A DNA stretch of 64,000 bases from Rhodothermales bacterium (GTDB lineage: Bacteria > Bacteroidota > Rhodothermia > Rhodothermales > JAHQVL01): assembly GCA_041391505.1 (NCBI GenBank), contig JAWKNW010000020.1, positions 1 to 64,000 of the forward strand. Direction: 5' to 3'. Below are positions 1-8,138 of this stretch, in pieces. Both the position numbers and the translations under genes were made by a program. The first letter of the stretch is position 1. Each line of letters begins with the position of its first letter. The notes under the pieces are model-generated. The model was not told the origin of the DNA. It worked only from the letters and a program-made list of their open reading frames with translations, and did no database searches.

Positions 1-1069
1 CCCGGAGCAGGCGTTCGGGCCATTCCTTGATGTAGAGGTCGCGCTTGGGAAACGGAATTTCGATGCCGGCTTCGTTCAGCGTGCGATAAATCGCCCGGTT
101 GATCCGGTTCACGATCTGTTCGCGTTCTTCCGGTCGCTCGATCCAGCAGCGCACCTCGAAATCGAGCGAGGAATCGCCGAAGCCCTTGAAGTGCACGCGC
201 GGCTCCGGGGTCTCGAGCACGCTCTCGTCGGACTTCGCCGCCGCCATGATCAGCGGTTCCATGTCTTCGATGCGCGTCCCGTAGGCCACGCCGAACGGCA
301 CGCGCATCCGCTGCCGGCGCGAGGGGCCGCCGCTTTCGTTGATGATCTTGGAGTTGGCGATGATCGCGTTAGGCACCGTCACCTCGACCTGGTCGAGCGT
401 CAGGATCCGTGTGCTGCGCAGGCCGATCTGTGTCACCCGGCCGCGCTCCGACCCGTCGAGCACGATGAAGTCGCCGATTTTGTAGGGGGAATCCGCCAGG
501 ATGGACACGCCGGCGAACAGGTTCGCGAACGTCTCCTGGGCGGCCAGGCCCACCCCGAGCCCGACGATGCCCGCGGAGGCCAGCCATCCGCTCACGTTGA
601 TATCCCAGTTCAGCATGATCAGGTAGCTGCCGATCCCGAAAATCACCACCTTGGCCACGATGTCGAAGAGCGGCACCGTCGGCATCTGGACGGCGCGGAA
701 GCGATCCTCGTTGCTACTCATCCAGCGCAGCACGACCGACGTGAGGCGGATCGTCGCGGTCGCCCAGATGAGGACCATGAGGGTTTTGATGATGCCCTGG
801 ACGACGTCGGCCGCCTGCCCCTCCGGCAAGACAGTCTCGATGGCGATGCGCAGTCCGACCAGCATCACGGTCTGAAACACCGGACGATGCAGCACCTCCA
901 GGATGCGGTCGTCGACATCCGACCGGGTTCGGCTGGCCAGCCGGCGCACGAGCCCGATCATGAACCGATCGATCAGGCGCGCCAGGATCAGCGCCCCGGC
1001 GAGCACGAGGACGGCGTTCAGGTAGGGATGGGCACTGAGGTACTCCAGGTACGGGCGGATGGTATCCAT
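1..1069 (-). CDS. MscS-family mechanosensitive channel (partial, C-terminus off the left edge)
   Basis: Read on the minus strand from the ATG at 1069; the frame stays open to base 1, so the extreme C-terminus is missing. An N-terminal transmembrane helix (about residues 15-33, rich in V, L and A) is followed by further hydrophobic stretches. Then comes the pore-lining MscS signature, GIVGLGVGLAAQ and then ETFANLFAG, and the beta-domain motif DSPYKIGDFI. The last visible residues, IPFPKRDLYIKEWPE, lie in the cytoplasmic alpha/beta domain near the usual end of small MscS proteins (about 350 aa). Members of this family open under membrane tension and release solutes on osmotic downshift; they form inner-membrane heptamers. 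It lies 21 nt downstream of the glycosylase gene in the same direction and is probably co-transcribed. Family confidence is high; the exact substrate or conductance cannot be told. Confidence 0.93.
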   Translation of the reverse strand, partial: MDTIRPYLEYLSAHPYLNAVLVLAGALILARLIDRFMIGLVRRLASRTRSDVDDRILEVLHRPVFQTVMLVGLRIAIETVLPEGQAADVVQGIIKTLMVLIWATATIRLTSVVLRWMSSNEDRFRAVQMPTVPLFDIVAKVVIFGIGSYLIMLNWDINVSGWLASAGIVGLGVGLAAQETFANLFAGVSILADSPYKIGDFIVLDGSERGRVTQIGLRSTRILTLDQVEVTVPNAIIANSKIINESGGPSRRQRMRVPFGVAYGTRIEDMEPLIMAAAKSDESVLETPEPRVHFKGFGDSSLDFEVRCWIERPEEREQIVNRINRAIYRTLNEAGIEIPFPKRDLYIKEWPERLLR

Positions 1070-1090
1070 GAGGCGCGGGTCACGAGGTTA

Positions 1091-1726
1091 TCACCAGTTG
1101 GCGCCGTCGCCGTCTACGAGGCGCCAGAGGTACCAGCTGGCGATGCTGCGAAACGGACGCCACCGCTCGCCATAGGCTTCGAGGGTGCGCGGCGTCGGGA
1201 GGTCGTCCGATCCATCGAGGAGTTGAAAGCCTTTGCGTACGCCGAGATCCGTGGAGGGCAGCACGTCGGGCCGGCCGAGATTGAAGATCAGGAGCATCTC
1301 CACCGTCCATCGCCCCACGCCGCGCACCGCGCTGAGCCGATCGATGATCTCGTAGTCGGAGAGATCGTGGAGGTCGGCCATCCGGGGGACCGTCCCGTCG
1401 AGCGTCTTGCGCGACAGGTCCTGGATCGCCGCGAGCTTGTTGCGGGACAGGCCGGCGCCCCGCAGGGCCTCGTCGGGCAGCGCGAGGACGGTTTCCGGAT
1501 CCATGCGCCGTTCCGGATCCAGCTCCAGCACGCGCCGATGGATGGTGCCGGCGGCCTTGCCGGAGAGCTGCTGGTAGACGATCGCCTTCAGCAGGGCGTG
1601 ATACGGATCCTCGATGGGTTCCACGACGAGCGTGCAGGCGCCGCATCGCGCGATGACAGAGGCCAGCGCGCGATCGGCTTCCGACAGGGCGCGCTCGGCA
1701 GCGCGCAAATCATACGGTGTACTCAC
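1091..1726 (-). CDS. DNA-3-methyladenine glycosylase II (AlkA-like, HhH-GPD)
   Basis: A 211-aa protein of the helix-hairpin-helix GPD superfamily. The hairpin is LSAVRGVGRWTVEMLL (about residues 133-148) and the catalytic aspartate is in DVLPSTDLGV just after it, at the distance expected for AlkA/MagIII-type monofunctional glycosylases. No Cys4 iron-sulfur loop of the EndoIII type is present. Enzymes of this family excise alkylated purines such as 3-methyladenine to start base-excision repair. The early segment YHALLKAIVYQQLSGKAA matches the family's conserved YQQLS region. The protein lacks the N-terminal domain of E. coli AlkA, so it is the short form common outside enterobacteria. It is followed after 21 nt by the MscS gene and lies 64 nt downstream of the phosphofructokinase start-to-stop run in the same orientation. 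Confidence 0.9.
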   Translation of the reverse strand: MSTPYDLRAAERALSEADRALASVIARCGACTLVVEPIEDPYHALLKAIVYQQLSGKAAGTIHRRVLELDPERRMDPETVLALPDEALRGAGLSRNKLAAIQDLSRKTLDGTVPRMADLHDLSDYEIIDRLSAVRGVGRWTVEMLLIFNLGRPDVLPSTDLGVRKGFQLLDGSDDLPTPRTLEAYGERWRPFRSIASWYLWRLVDGDGANW

Positions 1727-1790
1727 GCCGTTGCCCGATGGAGGATGCCGCCGGCCGGCAGAACGATCGCCCTGCCGGCCGGCGTGCTGT

Positions 1791-3005
1791 TCATCCGTTC
1801 GAAGGAAGCGGTCCGCTCGACATCAGGAAGAGCGGGCTCTGTTCGAACGCGTTGTATTTCGGACGCAACCGTTCGGTGTTGTAGTAGCGGTCGACATCCA
1901 CCACCTTCTTCGTGCCCACGATCACGTCGATCGGCACGTTGCCGTAGCAGCCTTCGCGCACGCACACCAGGCGGCCCGAGACGCCTTTCATCACCAGTTC
2001 GAGCGCCAGGGTGCCGTAGGCCATCGGGACGATCGAGTCGAGCGCATCCGGGTTGCCCGAACGTACCATGTACCCGAGACGCTGGTTGATGACATTGACA
2101 CGCCGGCCGTTGTTGAATTTGGCGGACAGGTTCTTGAGCGCGGTAGCCACCTTGTCGCCGATCCCACCGAGCTTCTTGTGCCCGTACTGGTCGGTTTCGT
2201 CGCTCAGGAACGACATGTTTTCTTCCCCGCGGATGCGGGCGCCTTCCGACACCAGCACCACCGAGTAGTGGCTGGGGTTGCGCTTCCGGTCGTACACCAT
2301 CAGTTCCGCCAGCTGCTCGATATCGAAATCGTGCTCGGGGATCAGGCAGCGGTCGGCGGCGCCGGCCATCGTCGGCAGGACGGCCGTGAAGCCGGCGTAG
2401 CGGCCAAACACCTCGATCACCAGGAAGCGTTCGTGGGAGCCGGCGGACGTGCGCAGCGCGTGCGTCAGTTCGATCGTGCGGGTCACGCACGTGCCGAAAC
2501 CGATGCAGTAGTCGGTGCCCGGCACGTCGTTGTCCATCGTCTTCGGGATGGCCACCACCTTGACGCCCAGGTCGTGCAAACGATGACCGTAGCTCAGCGT
2601 GTCGTCGCCGCCGATCGGAATCAGGTAGTCAATGCCCAGAAACTCGATGTTGTTCAGGACCGACGGGGTCACGTCGTTGATCTCCGCCGTGTATTTGTCG
2701 CGCAGATGCGGCGGCACGATCGATTGCGGGAGCGTGCTCGGCCGGGTGCGGGAGCTGTGGAGGAACGTGCCGCCCGTACGGCCGGCGCGGTTGACGGTGT
2801 CCTCCGTCAGTTCGATCACGTTGGCGCTATTATCCGCATGTTTATCGGGAATGATATCGACCAGGCCGGCCCAGCCGCGACGGATGCCCAGTACGCGATA
2901 CCCTTCGCGCAGCGCGCGAATCGTCACCCCGCGGATCGCCGGGTTCAACCCCGGCACGTCGCCGCCGCCCGTCAAAATCCCGATAGTCCCTTTGTAACCT
3001 GCCAT
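1791..3005 (-). CDS. 6-phosphofructokinase, likely pyrophosphate-dependent
   Basis: A 404-aa PFK of the long group. The N-terminal loop GILTGGGDVPGLN (residues 9-21) binds the phosphoryl donor. Two diagnostic sites point to PPi rather than ATP as donor: GGDDT at 132-136, where ATP enzymes have GGDG, and PKTMDND at 154-160, where ATP enzymes have PGTIDND. The Asp and Lys at these positions are known determinants of PPi use; the second Asp of TMDND is the catalytic base. The enzyme makes fructose-1,6-bisphosphate in glycolysis and, if PPi-linked, is reversible and can serve gluconeogenesis. The start ATG at 3005 gives the usual MAGYKGTIGI-type N-terminus. Donor choice is predicted from motifs only. 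The 280-nt gap to the divergent lipoprotein gene at 3286 should hold its promoter. Confidence 0.9.
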   Translation of the reverse strand: MAGYKGTIGILTGGGDVPGLNPAIRGVTIRALREGYRVLGIRRGWAGLVDIIPDKHADNSANVIELTEDTVNRAGRTGGTFLHSSRTRPSTLPQSIVPPHLRDKYTAEINDVTPSVLNNIEFLGIDYLIPIGGDDTLSYGHRLHDLGVKVVAIPKTMDNDVPGTDYCIGFGTCVTRTIELTHALRTSAGSHERFLVIEVFGRYAGFTAVLPTMAGAADRCLIPEHDFDIEQLAELMVYDRKRNPSHYSVVLVSEGARIRGEENMSFLSDETDQYGHKKLGGIGDKVATALKNLSAKFNNGRRVNVINQRLGYMVRSGNPDALDSIVPMAYGTLALELVMKGVSGRLVCVREGCYGNVPIDVIVGTKKVVDVDRYYNTERLRPKYNAFEQSPLFLMSSGPLPSNG

Positions 3006-3285
3006 GACTTCATACCTCCTGATTGCAAGACACGGACAAACCCTGATTCGCCTCGACAGCCGGCAGGTCAGGCCGGATCCGCCGAGGCCTTGATAGTGGT
3101 CGTTACGGAGGGTCGCCTCAGAAGAGAGGACGCCCGCTGCGGTCAGGAACTGGCTGTATCTCCTCGCTGCCGCACTTCCTCACAACGCGTTGAACAAGTC
3201 CGGAATGTAGTACGGGGAACGATGAAGATGACATTAAATTCCATGCTGTCGCCTATTTTCCGGCGATCGATCACCCGCCGATTCC

Positions 3286-4503
3286 ATGATGCACCCACCC
3301 TTCGCCCGCGCCCTGCTGACCGTTTGCCTCTTCATGGCCGCCTGCGCGACGCCCGCCCGGGAGCCGATCGTTACGCCGCTGCCAAACCCGGCGCCGGCTG
3401 GGAGCCGGACGCCCAACCTCGCCACCGGCCCCGACGGCACCACCTACCTCACCTGGCAGCGATCCGATAGCGCCGCGGCCGGACTCTATTTTGCGCCCTT
3501 CATCGCGGACGCCTGGCAAACCCCGGCGCCGATCGCCGCGGGGGTTGACGCCTTCGTCAACTGGGCCGACTTCCCCGCCCTGGCGGCGCAACGCGATGGA
3601 AGACTCCTCGCGCACTACCTCGACCGCCAGCCCGCCGGGGGCTACGCCTACGATATCGCGCTGGTCCACTCGCGGGATCGCGGCGCCTCCTGGAGCGCCC
3701 CCACGCTCGCCAACACCGACGGCACGCCGACCGAGCACGGGTTTGTGTCGATCCTCCCCTGGGAGACCGATGGCTTTTTCCTGACCTGGCTGGACGGCCG
3801 GCAGACGGGCGGCGAACCCGCCGGCGCCATGTCGCTCCGCGCCGCCTTCACCGATGCGGACGGACGCGTCACCGAAGAGGTTTTGCTGGACGACCGGACG
3901 TGCGATTGCTGCCAGACGGGCGCCGCCTGGACGGGCTCCAGCCTCATCGTCGTCTACCGCGACCGGTCGGACGCCGAAGTCAGGGACATCTATTACACCC
4001 GCCTGGCGGACGGCGACTGGTCGGCGCCGGCGCCGGTGCATCGCGACGGATGGGAGATCGAGGGGTGCCCGGTGAATGGCCCGGTGGTCGACGGCCTCGC
4101 GCCGGCGGTGGTCGCGGCCTGGTTTACGGCCGCCGGCGACGCCCCAAAGGTCCTGGCCGCCGTATCGACGGACGACGGGATCTCATTCGCCGACCCGCTG
4201 GTCGTCGACGACGCGTCGCCGATCGGGCGCGTGGCGATCCGGATGCTCGACGCACGGTCGGCGATGGTCGTCTGGCTCGCCCGCTCGGGCGATGAAGCGA
4301 TGCTCACCGCGCGCGTGATCGCCTGGGACGCCGCCGGACGGGCGACGGCGCAGCCGGCCTTCCCTATTGCCCCCGTCAGCGCCCAGCGCAATAGCGGCTT
4401 TCCGCGCCTCGCCGACGCCGGCGACCGCCTCATGGTGGCCTGGACCGACCTCGACGCGTCGGGCGCGACATCCGTACGCACGGCGCTCATCGACCGCCCC
4501 TAA
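3286..4503 (+). CDS. Secreted sialidase/BNR-type beta-propeller lipoprotein
   Basis: A 405-aa protein with a lipoprotein signal: a hydrophobic run ending in the lipobox MAAC at about residues 18-21. The mature part has the rhythm of a sialidase-like six-blade propeller, with repeated Asp-box-like turns (for example VHSRDRGASWSAP and STDDGISFADP, the S/T-x-D-x-G-x-S/T-W/F pattern). A short Cys cluster DDRTCDCCQTGAAW sits in the middle and is unusual for the fold. No clear catalytic Arg triad or Tyr/Glu pair of true sialidases can be assigned, so exo-sialidase activity is not claimed; many such proteins are simply exported propellers. It is transcribed away from the phosphofructokinase and converges on the HDOD gene with an 9-nt gap. 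Two in-frame ATGs (3286 and 3289) are possible starts. Confidence 0.75.
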   Translation: MMHPPFARALLTVCLFMAACATPAREPIVTPLPNPAPAGSRTPNLATGPDGTTYLTWQRSDSAAAGLYFAPFIADAWQTPAPIAAGVDAFVNWADFPALAAQRDGRLLAHYLDRQPAGGYAYDIALVHSRDRGASWSAPTLANTDGTPTEHGFVSILPWETDGFFLTWLDGRQTGGEPAGAMSLRAAFTDADGRVTEEVLLDDRTCDCCQTGAAWTGSSLIVVYRDRSDAEVRDIYYTRLADGDWSAPAPVHRDGWEIEGCPVNGPVVDGLAPAVVAAWFTAAGDAPKVLAAVSTDDGISFADPLVVDDASPIGRVAIRMLDARSAMVVWLARSGDEAMLTARVIAWDAAGRATAQPAFPIAPVSAQRNSGFPRLADAGDRLMVAWTDLDASGATSVRTALIDRP

Positions 4504-4512
4504 CCGGCCGCG

Positions 4513-5364
4513 CTACCCCTGCAGCGCCTTGTAAAACTGATCGGCATCGCTCCGCGCCTTCTGCGCGATGCCGCGCACCAGGCTTTCGTCCAGCCCGTGC
4601 GTGCGCAGCGCCGCGTCCACGACCGTGTCGATATCCTGGTCGCTGTCGTGCGACTTGATCAGCGAAACGAGCCACACCGCCTCATCCAGATCCTCGCTTT
4701 CCCGGGTGTGGTGATCCTCGATGGCGTTGACGAGGAACTCCGGGAGCTGCCAGTTGCGGGCGAGCAGGCCTCCAATCTCGGCATGATCGAACCCGAAGAT
4801 GCTCGACTCCTGCGCGCTGAGCATGGCGCTGTCGTCTTCCCGCCACCGCGCGTAGAGCGGCACGTAGCGCTCGCGCTCGCGGTCGGCGAGAAACGCGACG
4901 CCGATGTCCTGCAACAGGCCGGCAGTGAACGACTCGATCTCGGTCGCCGGATGCAGTCGCTTGGCCAGGCCGCCGGCCATCGACGCCCGCAGCGCCGCCG
5001 TCCGCCAGTACGCTTCCAGATCGAATCCCGGAATCCCTTTCCCCGGCAGCGCCGTGCTCACGGCGACGGACAGCACGAGGCACTCCAGGCGCGAGCGGCC
5101 GAGCAGCACCACGGCATGCTGGACGTTGCTCACCCGGGTAGACAGCCCGAACCCCACCGAGTTGACGAGCCGCAGCGCCTTCACGCTGAGCCCGGGGTCC
5201 TTCTGCAATTCTTCCGCGATCGGCTGCATCTCGACGCCCGGCCGGCGCAGCATGGCCAAAACATTCATCACCGTGGCGGAAAAACTCGGCAGTTCATACG
5301 CCTCGATCTGGCTGAGAACCGCGCTAGACGTGTCTTTTTTGCGTGAACTGAACAGACTGAGCAT
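4513..5364 (-). CDS. HDOD-domain protein
   Basis: A 283-aa protein when started at the ATG at 5364, which begins MLSLFSSRKKDT; the longer open frame upstream would run into the end of the preceding channel gene and is not used. Residues about 20-215 match an HDOD domain: QIEAYELPSFSATVMNVL at the front, LVNSVGFGL, HAVVLLGRSRLECLVLSV, AALRASMAGGLAKRL, and FTAGLLQDIGVAFL, with FDHAEIGGLLARNW towards the end. HDOD proteins resemble HD phosphohydrolases without the full metal site and act in signalling through unknown ligands. The start lies 7 nt past the stop of the pentapeptide-repeat channel, so the two are probably translated from one message. Function beyond regulation cannot be given. Confidence 0.85.
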   Translation of the reverse strand: MLSLFSSRKKDTSSAVLSQIEAYELPSFSATVMNVLAMLRRPGVEMQPIAEELQKDPGLSVKALRLVNSVGFGLSTRVSNVQHAVVLLGRSRLECLVLSVAVSTALPGKGIPGFDLEAYWRTAALRASMAGGLAKRLHPATEIESFTAGLLQDIGVAFLADRERERYVPLYARWREDDSAMLSAQESSIFGFDHAEIGGLLARNWQLPEFLVNAIEDHHTRESEDLDEAVWLVSLIKSHDSDQDIDTVVDAALRTHGLDESLVRGIAQKARSDADQFYKALQG

Positions 5365-5371
5365 AACGGTT

Positions 5372-6388
5372 TTACTCGGCACGACGTGCGATTTTGTTAC
5401 TAAAAATGGAGAGCAACCCCCCGAGCATGATGTAGCCCGTGAGCACCTCCAGCATGCTGAGGACCTCGGCCGCGATGCTGATCGGGACGATGTCGCCAAA
5501 CCCCAGGGTGGTCATCGTGACCACGCTGTAGTAGAGACTCGAAAACCATCCGGGCTCGTGTTTGCCGTAGTCGAGCTCCACGAACGAATAGAGAAAGGCG
5601 TAGAAACAGGCCACGAACGCGATCACGAAACACCAGCGCGTGATACTGCGGCCGCAATCGCTCGTCAGCCACCAGAGGTAATACAGCATGCCGGTGTATC
5701 GACTGCGCGAGCGGAACTCCTTGATGTAGTTCTGATCCATCGCGAACCGGCGAAGCTGGTACGCGCCGGAGAAGTTGACGTCGCGCATATCCGACCCCAC
5801 CCAGTTGGCCTTTTCGTAGCCGGTGACGGCATGCAGGATGGCGTGACGGAAGTCGACGTCGACAAACGAGGCGCCGGAGACCTCGGCCGAGGTCAGGTCC
5901 GCCTCCCGGAGATCGGCGCCGGTGAAGTCGCATCCGAGGCGCGCCTCGCGGAGGCGGGTGCGCTGGAGATCGGCGCACCGCAGATCGGCGCCGGTCAGAT
6001 CGGCCCGCGTCAGGGTCGCATGGTAGAGATCGGCCCGAAACAGATGCGCGCGATGCAGGATGGCCATGCCGAGGCCCACTTCGCGCGCCTGGGCGCCCTC
6101 GAGGTCGGCGTCGGTGAGGTCGGCGGCGGAAAGTTCGGCGCCGTTCAGGTTGGCGCGCATGAGATTGGCGCGCTGGAGGTTGGCCTTGAAGAGGATGGCG
6201 CCGGACAAGTTTGCCCCGTGGAGGTCGGCGCCGGAAAGATCTGCCCCGGCGAGGTTCATGCCGCTCAGGTCCCGATCCTTCAGGACGGCATTCCGCAGGT
6301 CGATCTTTTGCACGGTCGGAAACACCCGTCCCTCGCGCAAATCGAGCAGTAATTGTTCGATATCGTGATCGGGTTCGGCGGTACGCAT
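5372..6388 (-). CDS. Pentapeptide-repeat protein fused to a two-TM potassium-type channel
   Basis: A 338-aa protein from the ATG at 6388 (MRTAEPDHDIEQ). Residues about 30-195 are pentapeptide repeats of the A(D/N)LXX kind, more than twenty units such as ADLSG, ADLHG, ANLSG, ANLQR and ADLTD, expected to fold as a right-handed quadrilateral helix. The C-terminal third holds two transmembrane helices flanking a pore loop with the selectivity filter TMTTLGFGDIVP, the T-x-G-(Y/F)-G-D signature of K+ channels (Ion_trans_2). It thus looks like a KcsA-like two-TM channel carrying a beta-helical cytosolic sensor. The HDOD gene follows after 7 nt. The upstream 259 nt to alanine dehydrogenase on the other strand should hold divergent promoters. 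Ion choice is inferred from the filter. Confidence 0.88.
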   Translation of the reverse strand: MRTAEPDHDIEQLLLDLREGRVFPTVQKIDLRNAVLKDRDLSGMNLAGADLSGADLHGANLSGAILFKANLQRANLMRANLNGAELSAADLTDADLEGAQAREVGLGMAILHRAHLFRADLYHATLTRADLTGADLRCADLQRTRLREARLGCDFTGADLREADLTSAEVSGASFVDVDFRHAILHAVTGYEKANWVGSDMRDVNFSGAYQLRRFAMDQNYIKEFRSRSRYTGMLYYLWWLTSDCGRSITRWCFVIAFVACFYAFLYSFVELDYGKHEPGWFSSLYYSVVTMTTLGFGDIVPISIAAEVLSMLEVLTGYIMLGGLLSIFSNKIARRAE

Positions 6389-6647
6389 GATCGGGCGTGG
6401 TGAAAAAACGACATGTGGCGAGGGGAAGAAAACGGGGCGATACCGGCTACGAGTCAAACCCGATGCCAGCGCCGGCGAAAGCGGATCGCGAGTTGCAGAA
6501 GCGAGCGCCAGGGCCGGCCGAACCGACGCCTCCGAACGCGGCAAATTCACGCAGGGCACATGATGAGACCGATCGAACAGGTATGCACCGAGCGAGAATG
6601 TCGTATATTATCGCCCTTTCGTATCACCCTCACGCCGTAGGCCGCCC

Positions 6648-7868
6648 ATGGAGACGCCCGCGCTACAAGGTATCGCCGTCGAAGGTGCGCTCCGCACCAA
6701 AGAGCGCCCGATTTCGTTGCGATCGGAGCACAATGCCCTGCGCATCGGCATCCCGAAAGAGATGTCGAACGAGGAGCGACGGGTAGCGCTGACGCCGGGC
6801 GGCGTGCGTACGCTGGTGTCCAACGATCACCAGGTTTTCGTGCAGAAAGGGGCAGGCGAGCTCTCCCATTTCAAGGACCAGGAATATGCGGACGCCGGCG
6901 CGGAGCTGATGGCGTCGCCGGCGGACCTCTACAGCACCTGCAACCTGATCGTCAAGGTCGGGCCCCCTACTCTCGGCGAGCTTGACCTCATCCAGGAAAA
7001 ACAGATCCTCTTCTCCGCCCTCCACCTGGGCAGCACCACGCCGGACATCCTCCGCAAGCTCACCGAACTCAGCGTCACCGGCATCGGCTTCGAGTTCATC
7101 CGCGACTCCGACAACACCTTCCCCATCGTGCAGATGATGCACGAAATCATGGGGTCGATGTCGGTCCAGATCGCCGCGCGCTATCTGGAGAGCAGCGAGG
7201 GCGGGCAGGGCATCATGCTGGGCGGCATCTCGGGCGTGCCGCCGTCGACCGTCGTCATCCTCGGCGCCGGCACGATCGGCGAATGGGCGGCGCGGACGGC
7301 GCTCGGCTACGGCGCCCAGGTCATCGTGCTGGACAACGACCTCGGGGCGCTCCGGTCCGTCGAGTATTTCCTCAACCGGCGCGTCTTTACCGCGATGGCC
7401 TCCGAGCAATACATCCTCGAGTCGATCCGCAAGGCCGACGTGGTCATCGGCGCCGCCATGACGTCGGGGCAGCGGGCGCCGCTGCTCGTCACCGAAGAGA
7501 TGGTGCGCAAGATGAAGCCCGGCTCGGTGATCGTGGACGTCGTGATCGACCAGGGCGGCTGCATCGAGACGAGCCGGCCCACGACGCATTCGGAGCCGAC
7601 GTACCGCGAGTACGACGTCATCCATTACTGCGTCCCCAACATGCCGTCGAACGCCGCGCGCACCGCCACCTACGCACTCACCAACGTCCTCGTCCCCTAC
7701 ATCATCCAGATCGGGGAAGTGGGCAACATGAACGAAGCGCTCTGGCGCAACGTCGGCCTCCGCAACGGCACCTACGCCTACCGTCGTTTCATCACCAAAA
7801 AAAGTCTTTCGTCGATGTTCGGCATCGCCCACCGCGACATCGAACTGCTGATCGCCTCGGGGATCTGA
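6648..7868 (+). CDS. ald: Alanine dehydrogenase
   Basis: A 406-aa NAD-dependent alanine dehydrogenase (L-alanine to pyruvate and ammonium, reversible). The core starts after an N-terminal extension of about 30 residues with LRIGIPKEMSNEERRVALTP (31-50). Family catalytic residues are visible: Lys103 in LIVKVGPP and His126 in LFSALHLGST. The Rossmann motif VVILGAGTIGEWAA lies near residue 204, and the later VIVDVVIDQGGCIETS block is also typical. The 30-residue extension is not needed for the fold, but no better internal start was found. A TATATT box lies about 40 nt before the ATG (6604-6609) with only a weak -35. A heptanucleotide repeat array begins 8 nt after the stop. In this lineage the enzyme would link amino-acid use to pyruvate. 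Confidence 0.93.
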   Translation: METPALQGIAVEGALRTKERPISLRSEHNALRIGIPKEMSNEERRVALTPGGVRTLVSNDHQVFVQKGAGELSHFKDQEYADAGAELMASPADLYSTCNLIVKVGPPTLGELDLIQEKQILFSALHLGSTTPDILRKLTELSVTGIGFEFIRDSDNTFPIVQMMHEIMGSMSVQIAARYLESSEGGQGIMLGGISGVPPSTVVILGAGTIGEWAARTALGYGAQVIVLDNDLGALRSVEYFLNRRVFTAMASEQYILESIRKADVVIGAAMTSGQRAPLLVTEEMVRKMKPGSVIVDVVIDQGGCIETSRPTTHSEPTYREYDVIHYCVPNMPSNAARTATYALTNVLVPYIIQIGEVGNMNEALWRNVGLRNGTYAYRRFITKKSLSSMFGIAHRDIELLIASGI

Positions 7869-7875
7869 GGGAATA

Positions 7876-8057
7876 GCGAATGTAGATTAGTGATTAGCGA
7901 GCAAGGATTGGCGAGCAAGGATTGGCGAGCAAGGATTGGCGAGCAAGGATTGGCGAGCAAGGATTGGCGAGCAAGGATTGGCGAGCAAGGATTGGCGAGC
8001 AAGGATTGGCGATTAGCGAGCAAGGATTGGCGATTAGCGAGCAAGGATTAGCGATTG
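7876..8057 (+). repeat. Heptanucleotide tandem-repeat array (26 units, mostly gcgagca-aggattg pairs)
   Basis: From 7897 to 8008 the 14-mer gcgagcaaggattg repeats eight times without a mismatch. Two more copies at 8016 and 8037 are separated by the 7-mer gcgatta. Everything from 7876 to 8057 stays in a 7-nt phase, with unit types gcgagca, aggattg, gcgatta and degenerate edge copies. Seven is not a multiple of three and all frames across it are artefacts, so it is not coding. It fills most of the gap between alanine dehydrogenase and the amidohydrolase. Confidence 0.93.
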
Positions 8058-8091
8058 GTGAGGTATGAAATCCCCTCATAAATCGCTAATC
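8046..8091 (+). terminator. Inverted repeat closing the repeat array (possible terminator or RNA hairpin)
   Basis: gattagcgatt at 8046-8056 pairs perfectly with aatcgctaatc at 8081-8091 (11 bp). After a 2x2 internal loop, tgagg at 8059-8063 pairs with cctca at 8074-8078. No T-run follows, so Rho-independent termination is uncertain. Further reverse-complement copies of the heptad (gctaatc) continue to about 8125. Confidence 0.5.
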
Positions 8092-8138
8092 TATCGTCGC
8101 TAATCGCTAATCTTTTCGCTAATCGACCCGAACCGCCG

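Noticed and set aside
191..3470. Long plus-strand frames (632 and 618 codons) over the channel, glycosylase and PFK genes
   Set aside because: Shadows of the minus-strand genes; their translations are rich in Arg, His, Asp and Gly with no family match, while the minus frames carry clear motifs.
7778..8079. Minus-strand frames of repeated LLANPCSPILARQ
   Set aside because: Product of the 7-nt tandem array read in three frames; period and lack of a start site show it is not a gene.
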